From the NCBI GenBank assembly GCA_031316155.1, contig JALDRB010000008.1, forward strand, positions 181,110 through 245,109: a stretch of DNA of 64,000 nt. The letters run 5' to 3'. Of the stretch, positions 55,586 through 64,000 are shown one piece after another. Positions within the stretch are counted from its first letter, which is position 1. Every line of letters starts with the position of its first letter. This DNA is from Candidatus Scalindua sp. Lineage in GTDB: Bacteria; Planctomycetota; Brocadiia; Brocadiales; Scalinduaceae. Both the position numbers and the translations under genes were made by a program. A model generated the notes under the pieces. It was not told where the DNA came from. It was given only the letters and a program-made list of their open reading frames with translations, and did no database searches.

Positions 55586-55840
55586 GTGATAGAGTACGAT
55601 TTTGTTGAGATAAAGAAACAAAAACTTTTAGAAGATAATAATTACTCAATAGATAGTAGAGATTTTTATATTAGCAAAGAAGATAAAAGAGTATTTAGTT
55701 TTGAACGCATTAGAAATGAAAATATTGCCTGGTTAGAACAGGAAATCAATCAACCTAATATCTCTGGTGAATGGCAATTTTTCTGTAACAACTATCCGAG
55801 CGAAGGTCTTCAAGCTGATATTATATCTCCATATTTATAG
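55586..55840 (+). CDS. Short hypothetical protein
   Basis: 84 residues from GTG 55586 with a textbook AAAGGAGG six bases before it. The composition is acidic (EIKKQKLLEDNNYSIDSRDF; FERIRNENIAWLEQEINQ). No family is recognised. It lies in the toxin-antitoxin remnant area. A 56-codon open stretch ahead of it (55402-55572) might be a broken partner. Confidence 0.45.
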   Translation: MIEYDFVEIKKQKLLEDNNYSIDSRDFYISKEDKRVFSFERIRNENIAWLEQEINQPNISGEWQFFCNNYPSEGLQADIISPYL

Positions 55841-55929
55841 CGTCTTTATCTGAAGGCGCAATGGAAAGAGATTACGTTGTTGGTAAAGGTGGAGAAACCC
55901 TGACCATCATTATTGGATTACTCTCATAT

Positions 55930-55965
55930 TATACGAAAACCGAAAACCAAATCGGTTTTCGTATA
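55930..55965. repeat. Minimal 36-base repeat, perfect palindrome
   Basis: TATACGAAAACCGA and TCGGTTTTCGTATA form a perfect 14-bp stem with loop AAACCAAA. It consists of the right arm of the modular repeat with a matching left arm and no core. The 55841-56174 gap holds this and the 25-base word shared with 54727, but no gene. Confidence 0.75.
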
Positions 55966-56174
55966 ACTATCCAATAGAGTGGAACGACAACCAGGTTTTA
56001 TTGCTTACCTCAAATAACCTTGAACAGGATATTAAAACAAAATTAAGAGAAGATATACAATTATAAAACAAGAGGAAGGAGCGAATACGACGAATACTAT
56101 GTAAAACACTCCAAACCCTTCAGAGATATCTTTAAGGATAGAGATGTGTAACTGAGAATTTTTGTTTAATCTTT

Positions 56175-57926
56175 TTAAAAATTAGTCGTACACTCAAGCA
56201 TTCCGGTGTAATCGGTAACTCTCCATTGGCTGTCCAGTACTTCGCCCATTATACGGTACTCTCCTGTTCCAAGTTCAATGTCCTGTTTTTCCAATGTATA
56301 GAGAAGTTGTTTCCTGCCGGAAACAACACTGACAGGTTTCAGGTAATTCCAATTCCATGTATCGCCATCGCCGGAATAGATATAGAGTTGACCGTCCATA
56401 ACTATGTGTGAAGCCGTTATTTCATAGTTTCTATACCCGCTGTGGACTCCGTCCGTATCTAGGAAAATAACATAGTGATTTGAGCCGTTTGGCTGGCTCC
56501 GCAACACCATCTCCACGATCAGTTCTGTAGTAGAGTCGGTTGACGTCAGTCGTTTAATATCCTGATGCCCTTTGATTGATTTATCAATATCGTCTTCAAT
56601 CTGATAGATAGCATCAGTCTGTACAATCTCTGTTACTCCTCTCAATATGTCACTCGTGTCCTGTGGTGCCCAGATGGAATTCGATGAAACAGCCATTGCT
56701 GTGACAAGTGTATTGTTGCCTGTCCCTAGAGAAGCGGGAAATATCTCAGTTGTAATGGTGTTATTCTGAATGGAATTTCTCACATCCCCGATATATGTCC
56801 ATGACCAGCTTGTCCCGGTACCGTTATATTTGTATAAGGAGTTATCTTCAACCATATAGTTTGCACAAAATCCGGTTGAGGTGAAATAAACAGGATCATC
56901 GGGCTTCAGGGTGGTGATAAATATCTGATAGTGGTTACTGTTTTCTACAATATTCCCATCCATGGTCAAGTGATACTGCAGAGCATTATTCCGGGTTTCC
57001 ACCCTGAATTCTCTTATATCCACTGCGCGGTCTGTGGTGGAATCCAGTTCATCGGAAATTGAGAAAAGATTCATCTGATCCAGCCGTGTTACATATATAT
57101 CAGTTGTCGACGGAGAAAAACCAAACATGGCGGCTCTTTCAATTGCGAATTTGAGAAGGTCAATGTCATTTTCCGGTCTGTAGTCCAGTGTCCAGATATC
57201 AATTGGATAGTATCGTTTGAGCTGGCTTAACACGCTTCCTGTTTGATCAAGATAACTCAGTTCTGACCCGGTCCATTTTTTGTATTCACCGGTATCAAAA
57301 TCGTAGTATGAACTGAACTCCTCAAACAGCACCGCATTGATTGAGCCTGCAGTTTCATTTATGACAGAAAATCCCCTGTTCTGTACAAGGTAACAGTCAG
57401 GGTAGTTAAGTCTTATTTTGATTACCAGGGCGATCATACCTTGAGTGGTTTCGGGATATATATCAACGGTATCAATGGTATCGAGAAAAAGACCGCGTAT
57501 CCCTCCCGGTGATATCTCCGGTATCAATGTTTGCAGGATATAATCGTGCCATGCGTTACTGTTGGCATTGACATAGTAGGACCCCCAGACAGGATTTCGG
57601 TCGGGTAAATTATCATTGTTGTAATCCAGATACCATGACGCATATCCACCCGGTCCCAGCTTATCTCCTTCAATCAGGCTGTCTGTCTCACCAATGGAGA
57701 GGTAGGTGATCAGGCGTGCACTCGTATGTAAGAGATCTGTGAAATCATTTTCCGGAGAATAGTTTCTTATATCTATTACCAGGTTTTCGTAGTTGTTCCA
57801 TTGATCCGAGTAGGTATTACCGTAGTAAAATCCAAACGTATCTCTCGCCTTTGTCTCCTGACTGCTTATCACTGCGATAAAGCAGACGGTAAAAACTAAC
57901 GGTATTGTCTTTTTTAATAATTGCAT
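56175..57926 (-). CDS. Secreted GH114-like glycosidase/PelA-type protein
   Basis: 583 residues with a signal peptide (LKKTIPLVFTVCFIAVISS). Residues about 30-275 follow the TIM-barrel of the GH114/TM1410 family: FGFYYGNTYSDQWNNYENLV, LITYLSIGETDSL, IRGLFLDTIDTVD (the acidic catalytic region), LVQNRGFSVI and FEEFSSYYDF. The C-terminal half holds two related beta-rich units (about 320-400 and 480-560, each with an SNHYxIFxxT segment and a W-x-W-x-Y motif). GH114 enzymes cleave galactosaminogalactan-type polysaccharides; the family occurs in Pel loci. The neighbouring glycosyltransferases suggest an exopolysaccharide role. Confidence 0.75.
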   Translation of the reverse strand: MQLLKKTIPLVFTVCFIAVISSQETKARDTFGFYYGNTYSDQWNNYENLVIDIRNYSPENDFTDLLHTSARLITYLSIGETDSLIEGDKLGPGGYASWYLDYNNDNLPDRNPVWGSYYVNANSNAWHDYILQTLIPEISPGGIRGLFLDTIDTVDIYPETTQGMIALVIKIRLNYPDCYLVQNRGFSVINETAGSINAVLFEEFSSYYDFDTGEYKKWTGSELSYLDQTGSVLSQLKRYYPIDIWTLDYRPENDIDLLKFAIERAAMFGFSPSTTDIYVTRLDQMNLFSISDELDSTTDRAVDIREFRVETRNNALQYHLTMDGNIVENSNHYQIFITTLKPDDPVYFTSTGFCANYMVEDNSLYKYNGTGTSWSWTYIGDVRNSIQNNTITTEIFPASLGTGNNTLVTAMAVSSNSIWAPQDTSDILRGVTEIVQTDAIYQIEDDIDKSIKGHQDIKRLTSTDSTTELIVEMVLRSQPNGSNHYVIFLDTDGVHSGYRNYEITASHIVMDGQLYIYSGDGDTWNWNYLKPVSVVSGRKQLLYTLEKQDIELGTGEYRIMGEVLDSQWRVTDYTGMLECTTNF

Positions 57927-58542
57927 AGCAATCTCTTTTTAACTCTCATGCTGGAAAATATAACGCACAAATGAGCAACATAGGTACCAATTTAATCAGA
58001 TTGCAAAGAATTGTCATACTTTATTAAGACCGTTGCACTTATGATTGTTCTGCAGGCTGAGACTGCTGTTTTCCCAATGGAAGAAATGTCGATTTAAATG
58101 AACACAAGATCTTAAAAGGGGAGAATGGTTTTATAAGTCTCTATATTTCAGTGTCTTAAATAGGTTCGGTTTCTCTTGACAGGTGAAACAATAGTTGACA
58201 GAAAGATTCACTTATTTTTTTTGACCTTAACGTTTGGGTATTTGACCCGAGGAAATCTGCAGAAGCGATTTCCATGACTTATTTACATTGCATACTCAGG
58301 GGTATGAATAAGTGTCCCAAAATTATTAAGGATTAAAAACTAGTGTGTCATTCTGATCTTCAGGAATTTTTTTCATTTATAATTTGTTATCAAATAGTAG
58401 ATAGTCTTGGATTTTTCGATATGTTTTTTGAAATATCCGACATGATAAAGGTTCTATCAGATTTTTAATGCATTGCAGTCAATAAGTCAGTAGAATGCTG
58501 AATTTATTGATGGATATTAAGAATTGAAGGAATTGTTGACGG
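57927..58542. other. Intergenic stretch between divergent genes
   Basis: About 616 bases upstream of both the GH114-like gene and the glycosyltransferase pseudogene. It is very AT-rich with several promoter-like words. I could not single out a promoter pair or an operator. No gene is seen. Confidence 0.35.
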
Positions 58543-58633
58543 TATACTCATCTCGTAATGGTTTTCAGACCTGCCTGTGCGTAAGGAACGTACGCAGACA
58601 GGTAAAACCGAAAACCAAATCGGTTTTAGTATA
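58543..58633 (+). repeat. Modular repeat, short-core form
   Basis: Complete: tatactcatctcgtaatgg, core gcctgtgcgtaaggaacgtacgc, and right end ccaaatcggttttagtata. It ends 19 bases before the ATG at 58653. Confidence 0.87.
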
Positions 58634-58652
58634 AAAGATCTTTGAACAAACT

Positions 58653-60160
58653 ATGGATAAAGTATTTCTCATAATAATTCTTGTTGTCTATTGCCCTGCC
58701 GCTTTATGGCTGTTTCTTTATGGTATGAACAGCTATTACATGATTTATCTTTTTTTCAGAAAATATAAACAGGAAATTTCTCACAATAAGGAATTCCTCG
58801 ATAAATTCTGGACAACCTTTAACAGGCAGCAATTGCCTAAAGTTACAACACAATTGCCGGTTTTATAATGAAATGTGGTTGAGCGTTTGATCAGGGCGGT
58901 CGTTCATATCGATTATCCGAAGGAACTCCATGAAATCAATTGCTTGATGATTCTAATGATGAGACAAGAGTAATAATTGCTGAGCTGGTTGAAAAGTACA
59001 AAGCGATGGGTTTCAACATAAAGCATATTGTCAGGGAAAACAGAAGCGGGTTCAAGGCGGGTGCTTTAAATGTAGGTCTCAAAGAGGCAGAAGGTGAATT
59101 TCTGGCTATCTTTGATGCTGATTTTATTCCCCGCAAAGATTTTTTATTGAGAACGATACCATTTTTTTACGAAAAAGAGAAAGTTGCACTGGTTCAGACA
59201 CGTTGGGGGCACATCAATAGAAACTATTCTCTCTTAACCATAGCACAAAGCCTTGGTATGGATGGTCATTTTATTATAGAACAGGGTGCCAGGAGTTGGA
59301 ATGGGCTTTATATGAACTTTAACGGGACTGCGGGAATCTGGAGTAAAGAAGCGATTGCGGATGCTGGTGGTTGGCATTTTGATACTTTAACAGAAGATTT
59401 GGATTTATCATACAGGGTTCAGTTGAAGAACTGGAAGACAAAATTTCTCTTTGATGTAGTAACACCCTCAGAGCTGCCCGTGGATATGAATGCTTATAAA
59501 TCTCAACAGCATAGATGGGCAAAGGGTTCTATACAAACAGCTAAAAAGCTTTTACCCCTGGTATTTAGAAGGAAGGATAGTTTCATACGGAAGCTTGAAG
59601 CCTGCATACACCTCAACCAGTATATGGTTCATCCCATGATGATTATTCTTTCTCTGCTTTCCCTTCCCCTGATCATGCTGTTAAAGCTATCAATCACTCC
59701 CACTTCTTTTCCCATGGTAAGCATGCTGTCGTTAATATTTATGGGTGCTTTTGCACCATCATTTCTGTATATAGTCTCTCAGATAATTGGCTATAAAGAT
59801 TGGAGAAAAAGATGTTTATATATACCTGCACTTATGTTTATAGGATGCGGTATTGCCATCAACAATACAAAGGCTGTGCTTGAGGCATTATTAAACAAGA
59901 AGAGTGATTTTGTCAGGACACCTAAGTACGGTGTTGTCAAGCGTGGGAAAAGTATCATCACAAAGAATTATAGATTACCCGTGAAGTTTTTCTTCGTGAG
60001 TGAAATACTCCTCAGCATATATTGTTTTATAGGGTTCATGCAGTATATGGACAATAAAAGGTTTCTCTTCGGTCCCTTTTTGTTGATGTATGCAATGGGG
60101 TTCTTTTATGTGGGTATGCTGTCTCTTTTGCAAGCATGTAATAAAACAGTAACATATTGA
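58653..60160 (+). pseudogene. Cellulose-synthase-like family 2 glycosyltransferase, frameshifted
   Basis: It starts at 58653 with an N-terminal membrane span (IIILVVYCPAALWLFLYGMN) and reaches VTTQLPV, where the family's (Y)NE motif is expected. The frame then shifts three times between 58855 and 58950 (YNEMWL, then IRAVVHIDYPKELHEI, then LLDDSNDETRVIIAELV each in a different frame). From 58940 it is intact: IFDADFIPRKDF (DxD), MNFNGTAGIWS, TEDLDLSYRV (TED catalytic base), QQHRWAKGSI (QxxRW) and four C-terminal membrane spans. This is the BcsA/NdvB-like architecture. Three separate lesions in 100 bases look like real decay, though sequencing errors are possible. Confidence 0.8.
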
Positions 60161-60413
60161 CAACCTCTCCTGATTGAATCCTGAGACTTATCGTCTCTTA
60201 GAAAGAAATTTTGACCAATCCCTGTTCCATATTTACCCTGTGAAATGCATTTTATTCGTTGTACACATATATCTAATACCTTAATTAATCGAATATTTAA
60301 CAGGGCAGGCAGGGACAAGCTTAGGCAAAAATTTACGAATTACGATTTGGGATTTATGATATCGTATTTGCATAAATAAAAACCTATCCGCTAAACTGCT
60401 ATATCGGTGAGGT

Positions 60414-60559
60414 TATACTCATCTGATAATGGTTTTCTGACCTGCCTGTGCGTAAGGAACTCACGCAGACAGGTAGAATCCGAGATAAAATTGAGCGAGT
60501 ATAGCTGCAACCAAGCTTTGGTTTTTAGAAAAATTTAAAACCAAATCGGTTTTAGTATA
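60414..60559 (+). repeat. Modular repeat, mixed core
   Basis: The left end and palindromic core (gcctgtgcgtaaggaactcacgc) of the short form are followed by the tgagcgagtatagctgcaacc segment of the copy at 30439, then the standard right end. It is a hybrid copy, direct evidence of core shuffling. It ends 36 bases before the gene at 60595 and lies in a 434-base gap with no gene. Confidence 0.85.
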
Positions 60560-60594
60560 TTCTGACGGAGAGTCTTCATCGTAATCCACTTGTC

Positions 60595-62031
60595 ATGAGG
60601 AGAAGATTTCTTACCATAATAATAGCAGGGTTCTTAATTGAAATCCTGTGTGTATTGATTGCATCGATAGGTGACATCAGGGAAAATATACCCAGGTTTT
60701 CTTTTCTCTACACAGCATCTTTTGTTGTATATATATTTTCCCTGTTTTATATGCAGAAAGATGTTAAAGCTGCTGAACGGGGCAAACAGGGCAGCAATAA
60801 AAAAGTATTTTGGGCTATCCTGATCTTTTCGCTCCTGTTTCGTTTGACGTTACTGCCGATGACACCATCAGATGATCTTTATCGTTACCTATGGGAAGGG
60901 AGGTTACAGTTACATTGGATCAATCCTTACTCTCACTCTCCGGAGTCTTCACATCTGGAGCATCTTCGTGATAATTTCTATTTTGGTATCAACCATAAAC
61001 ACCTGCCAACAATCTATCCTCCGTTTACTTTGATGGTATTTGCTCTGGCGGATTATATTTCCCACTCTTTTCTATCAATAAAAGCTGTTTTTTTGGTTTT
61101 TGATGTACTTTTAATTTTTCTATTAATAAGGTTCTTGAAGGCAATGGGGAGAGAGCCTGTTCATGTATTGACGTATGCGTGGAGTCCATTGATACTAATG
61201 AGTTTTGCAGCGAGGGGACATTGTGACTCCTTACAGATTTTCTTTGTCATGCTTGCATTATACTTTTACTCAGTAAGAAAAACGATAAAGTCAGTAGTTT
61301 CTCTGGGCCTTGCGGTAATGTCCAAATTTGTTTTTATCATTCTTGTACCTTTTCTAATTCCACTGCGTAAGCCAAAATACCTTGGAATTTTGTTTCTCCT
61401 GATCGTACTCTTTTACGTACCATATATGAGTGCCGGTAGAGGGCTGTTTTCGACCCTTTTTCTTTATGGGAAGAACTATCATTTTAATGATTCTATTCAT
61501 TTTCTTTTCTACTGTTTAACTGGCGGTTCAACCCTTTTATCTAAAATAATCATTTCCATCATTTTCAGTATGGCGCTGTGTTATTTTTACCTATCTTTGA
61601 AGCCATATGCCAGACAAAATGAGTATATGATTCATTCGGATTCAGATCTTCAATCAAAGAGCAGGTTTCCTAATCAGGATATTTTATATCATGGTGATGA
61701 AACCTTACGCTTTGCGTTTTTGTCGATCGGTACACTTTTGATACTGGCGCCAACGGTACATCCCTGGTATTTAACATGGATTGTCCCTTTTCTTTGCTTT
61801 TATCGCAGTATGGCATGGCTTTCGCTAACCGGATCAGTTGTCTTTTATTATTTGATGAGTCATCCCTTATTTTCAAAACTGATAGAGCATAATCGTGAGT
61901 GGGTTTGGGGAGAAGTGAACTGGTTAAAGTTTCCGGAATATCTTCCTTTTTACGGTTTATTAATTTATGAATTGTTAAAACGACATCGTAAAGGTAAGAT
62001 TCTGTATCCCGGAACATCGAGAGGGAAGTAG
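60595..62031 (+). CDS. GT-C-fold membrane glycosyltransferase
   Basis: 478 residues, about 11 membrane spans. An early luminal acidic motif PSDDLYRYLWEGRLQLHW is the catalytic signature of polyprenol-dependent GT-C enzymes, followed by IYPPFTLMVF and a late HPWYLTWIVPF segment, as in GT87/DUF2029-like mannosyltransferases. It would use a polyprenyl-phosphate sugar at the outer face of the cytoplasmic membrane. It is a plausible partner of the lipid-linked-sugar synthase at 20295, though far away, and of the neighbouring polysaccharide genes. Confidence 0.8.
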   Translation: MRRRFLTIIIAGFLIEILCVLIASIGDIRENIPRFSFLYTASFVVYIFSLFYMQKDVKAAERGKQGSNKKVFWAILIFSLLFRLTLLPMTPSDDLYRYLWEGRLQLHWINPYSHSPESSHLEHLRDNFYFGINHKHLPTIYPPFTLMVFALADYISHSFLSIKAVFLVFDVLLIFLLIRFLKAMGREPVHVLTYAWSPLILMSFAARGHCDSLQIFFVMLALYFYSVRKTIKSVVSLGLAVMSKFVFIILVPFLIPLRKPKYLGILFLLIVLFYVPYMSAGRGLFSTLFLYGKNYHFNDSIHFLFYCLTGGSTLLSKIIISIIFSMALCYFYLSLKPYARQNEYMIHSDSDLQSKSRFPNQDILYHGDETLRFAFLSIGTLLILAPTVHPWYLTWIVPFLCFYRSMAWLSLTGSVVFYYLMSHPLFSKLIEHNREWVWGEVNWLKFPEYLPFYGLLIYELLKRHRKGKILYPGTSRGK

Positions 62032-62121
62032 TACCTGTATACCATTTTGCCTCATTGTGGCTGATGTGAGGTGAAAAGGGTAAGATACGTATGAACAGAT
62101 TTCCAGAACATTCGCAAACTC

Positions 62122-62661
62122 ATGATGAAAATGAGATTACTTTTTACATTTTTTGTGTTCACTTTTATGGTGCCTGAGATCCTGGCTCAGGAAGATATGA
62201 TCTATATGGAGGCTCCTGAGCTGGTTATTTCTGAATGGATCAATGGTGACCCCGGAACGTTGGAAGATATGAGAGGGAAAGTTATTGTTATTGACTTTTT
62301 TCAGATGAGTAGCCTTGGGTGCAGGGCTTTCTTAATTCCATTAATGAATCACTGGGAAAAGAGGTATAAGGATAGAGATGATATTATATTTCTTTCTATA
62401 CATACGGTTTTCTCGGATCAACAATCCCAAGCACCCGCTCTCCTCAAGGAGTATGTCAGACAACAAGGAATTACACGCCCGGTAGGCGTTGATACATGCA
62501 ATCCAAATGAATGTATTCCGATTACGATGAGACGATACAAGACTGGTGGAACTCCCTGTATTGCCATCATTGATAAAAAAGGTTCTATCCGTTTCAAGCA
62601 ACTTGGAAATTTTGACGTGGATGTAGCTGAAAAACTGTTAGACAGACTATTAATGAATTAA
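62122..62661 (+). CDS. Exported thioredoxin-fold (TlpA/redoxin-like) protein lacking CxxC
   Basis: 179 residues. A signal peptide (LLFTFFVFTFMVPEILAQ) precedes the redoxin fold: GTLEDMRGKVIVIDFFQ, LSIHTVFSDQQ, TGGTPCIAIIDKKGSI (cis-proline loop). Where TlpA has WCxPC, the sequence reads FQMSSLGCRAF, with a single cysteine in place of the redox pair. Disulphide chemistry is therefore unlikely; a single-cysteine or binding role is possible. The start may be any of ATG 62122, 62125 or 62131. Confidence 0.72.
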   Translation: MMKMRLLFTFFVFTFMVPEILAQEDMIYMEAPELVISEWINGDPGTLEDMRGKVIVIDFFQMSSLGCRAFLIPLMNHWEKRYKDRDDIIFLSIHTVFSDQQSQAPALLKEYVRQQGITRPVGVDTCNPNECIPITMRRYKTGGTPCIAIIDKKGSIRFKQLGNFDVDVAEKLLDRLLMN

Positions 62662-62726
62662 TCTGAGATGGTAAATACTGAAATGTTCCATAGCAATATT
62701 CATACAGGTTTCAAATGGATTATACG

Positions 62727-62756
62727 TAGACAAATAAGAGAAAAGTGATGTATAAT
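62727..62756 (+). promoter_or_regulatory. Sigma-70-type promoter of glnN
   Basis: TAGACA (62727-62732), an 18-base spacer and TATAAT (62751-62756), about 43 bases before the glnN start. One mismatch in the first box, none in the second. No -24/-12 alternative was seen in the gap. Confidence 0.5.
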
Positions 62757-62798
62757 TAATTAACATTGTAAAAAATGTATAACCAAAGGAGAAGGGTA

Positions 62799-64000
62799 AT
62801 GGATGTTACAAAGATATTCGGTTTAAACGTATTTAATGATGAAACTATGAGGAAAAGATTGCCCCGAGATACGTATAAACTGCTTAAGCAATCGATTGAT
62901 AAAAATGTCTCTTTACCATCTAGGGTGGCAGATGTTATCGCAAATGCTATGAAAGATTGGGCAATTGAAAAAGGTGCGACACATTATACCCATTGGTTCC
63001 AACCATTAACAGGGAGTACGGCAGAAAAACATGATTCGTTTATTGCTCCAACCGAACAGGGTGGAGTGGTTATGGAATTTTCCGGAAAACAGCTTATAAA
63101 AGGAGAACCTGATGCTTCGAGTCTTCCGAGTGGTGGGCTCAGGGCAACCTTTGAAGCGCGTGGATATACTGCATGGGACTATACATCTCCTGCTTTTTTA
63201 AAAGAGGATGGAGCTGGAGGGGTTACCCTCTGCATTCCAACAGCGTTTTGCTCTTACAAGGGAGAGGCGCTGGACAAGAAAACACCTGTGTTGCGATCAA
63301 TGAATGCTGTTTCAAAACAGGCGCTACGCTTCTTACGTGCACTGGGGAATAAAACGGCTAAGAAAGTTACTTCAACGGTTGGTGCGGAACAGGAGTATTT
63401 CCTAATAGATAAAGAAATGTATAAAAAAAGGCTGGATTTGATCGTTGCAGGACGAACTCTTTTTGGTGCACCGGCACCGAAAGGGCAAGAGATGAAAGAT
63501 CACTATTTCGGACAAATTAAGGACCGGATTGCCTATTTCATGAAGGACCTGGATAAAGAGTTATGGAAGTTGGGCATTGCGGCAACAACGAAGCATAATG
63601 AAGTTGCTCCAACGCAGTTTGAGATGGCTCCAATTTTTACTACAACAAATATAGCCGCAGATCAGAATCAACTTGTTATGGAGGTATTGGATAAAGTTGC
63701 CCTCAGGCATGGCCTTGTTTGCCTTCTCCATGAAAAACCCTATGTAGGGATTAATGGATCGGGGAAACATTTAAACTGGTCTTTAAGCACCGATAACGGG
63801 ATGAATTTACTCGAACCAGGAAAAACTCCACACGATAACGCACAGTTTCTGCTTATGATCTGTGCACTTATTAAGGCTGTTGACCTCCACGCAGATATAT
63901 TGAGGAGATCCGCAGCGAATTCAGGTAATGATCATCGTCTTGGATCAAATGAGGCTCCACCCGCTATTATTTCGATCTTTATGGGAGATGAGTTAACGAA
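62799..64000 (+). CDS. glnN: Type III glutamine synthetase, N-terminal part (3' end outside window)
   Basis: About 400 residues before the window ends, from ATG 62799 with AAAGGAGAAGG in front. The type III (GSIII) signatures are present: [77 protein letters not shown], and [11 protein letters not shown] with [11 protein letters not shown] near the end. The enzyme makes glutamine from glutamate, ammonium and ATP. It is structurally distinct from GSI (GlnA) and common in planctomycetes, cyanobacteria and Bacteroidetes. The reading frame is uninterrupted to base 64000. Confidence 0.95.
   Translation, partial: MDVTKIFGLNVFNDETMRKRLPRDTYKLLKQSIDKNVSLPSRVADVIANAMKDWAIEKGATHYTHWFQPLTGSTAEKHDSFIAPTEQGGVVMEFSGKQLIKGEPDASSLPSGGLRATFEARGYTAWDYTSPAFLKEDGAGGVTLCIPTAFCSYKGEALDKKTPVLRSMNAVSKQALRFLRALGNKTAKKVTSTVGAEQEYFLIDKEMYKKRLDLIVAGRTLFGAPAPKGQEMKDHYFGQIKDRIAYFMKDLDKELWKLGIAATTKHNEVAPTQFEMAPIFTTTNIAADQNQLVMEVLDKVALRHGLVCLLHEKPYVGINGSGKHLNWSLSTDNGMNLLEPGKTPHDNAQFLLMICALIKAVDLHADILRRSAANSGNDHRLGSNEAPPAIISIFMGDELT

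Noticed and set aside
1..64000. CRISPR array
   Set aside because: No run of three or more equal-length direct repeats with regular unique spacers was found; the dispersed repeats are kilobases apart.

Overview
The window looks like an AT-rich (roughly 38-40 % G+C by eye) Gram-negative bacterial chromosome. The best guess is an anammox-type planctomycete (Brocadiales, e.g. a Candidatus Scalindua relative). That is an inference from gene content: exosortase-style ACP/ligase/decarboxylase genes, a type IV pilus operon with fused PilM-PilN, a HAD-YvcK fusion, a type III glutamine synthetase, and many small GC-rich palindromic repeats. No rRNA or other decisive marker is present.

Layout. 1-5.8 kb: the tail of a sigma-54 response regulator, then an acyl carrier protein, an AMP-forming acyl ligase and a PLP-dependent decarboxylase. 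The last two are pushed apart by a decayed IS110 element that landed inside a dispersed repeat. 6.2-12.8 kb: an inner-membrane type IV pilus assembly operon (small lipoprotein, PilMN fusion, PilO-like, a protein in the PilP position, PilQ secretin, small membrane-anchored protein) behind a good sigma-54 promoter match. 13-24 kb: housekeeping genes (tRNA-Met, FabZ-like, HU, HAD-YvcK, DUF192, a MaoC-like protein, a thiolase of tRNA type, MEMO, two glycosyltransferases, DoxX). 24.2-29 kb: an HDOD response regulator and a duplicated pair of secreted genes (Ca-binding-like protein plus lipase-like/PKD protein), one duplicate partly deleted. 29.3-48.5 kb: an accessory or defence-type island with DUF433/DUF5615, MntA-HepT, a PLD-SNF2 helicase with a broken adenine methyltransferase, a SIR2 protein, an unknown PD-(D/E)xK-like protein, a Panacea-RelE pair, MNT-HEPN and DprA-like genes, many of them relics. 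48.8-55.8 kb: a broken CARDB lipoprotein gene, a membrane protein, a GNAT-deacetylase fusion and toxin-antitoxin scraps. 56-64 kb: an exopolysaccharide-type group (GH114-like protein, broken cellulose-synthase-like transferase, GT-C transferase), a thioredoxin-fold protein and the start of glnN.

Two structural themes stand out. First, about a dozen copies of a modular repeat with TATACT...AGTATA ends and interchangeable cores are scattered through the window, often ending just upstream of a gene start. Second, between 39.2 and 44.2 kb, four copies of the 3' end of the methyltransferase gene (one intact-looking, three decayed) separate unrelated defence-type genes like bookmarks. This suggests stepwise cassette capture at that 3' end. 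At least eight otherwise recognisable genes carry frameshifts or stops, so either decay is widespread or the assembly has indel errors.
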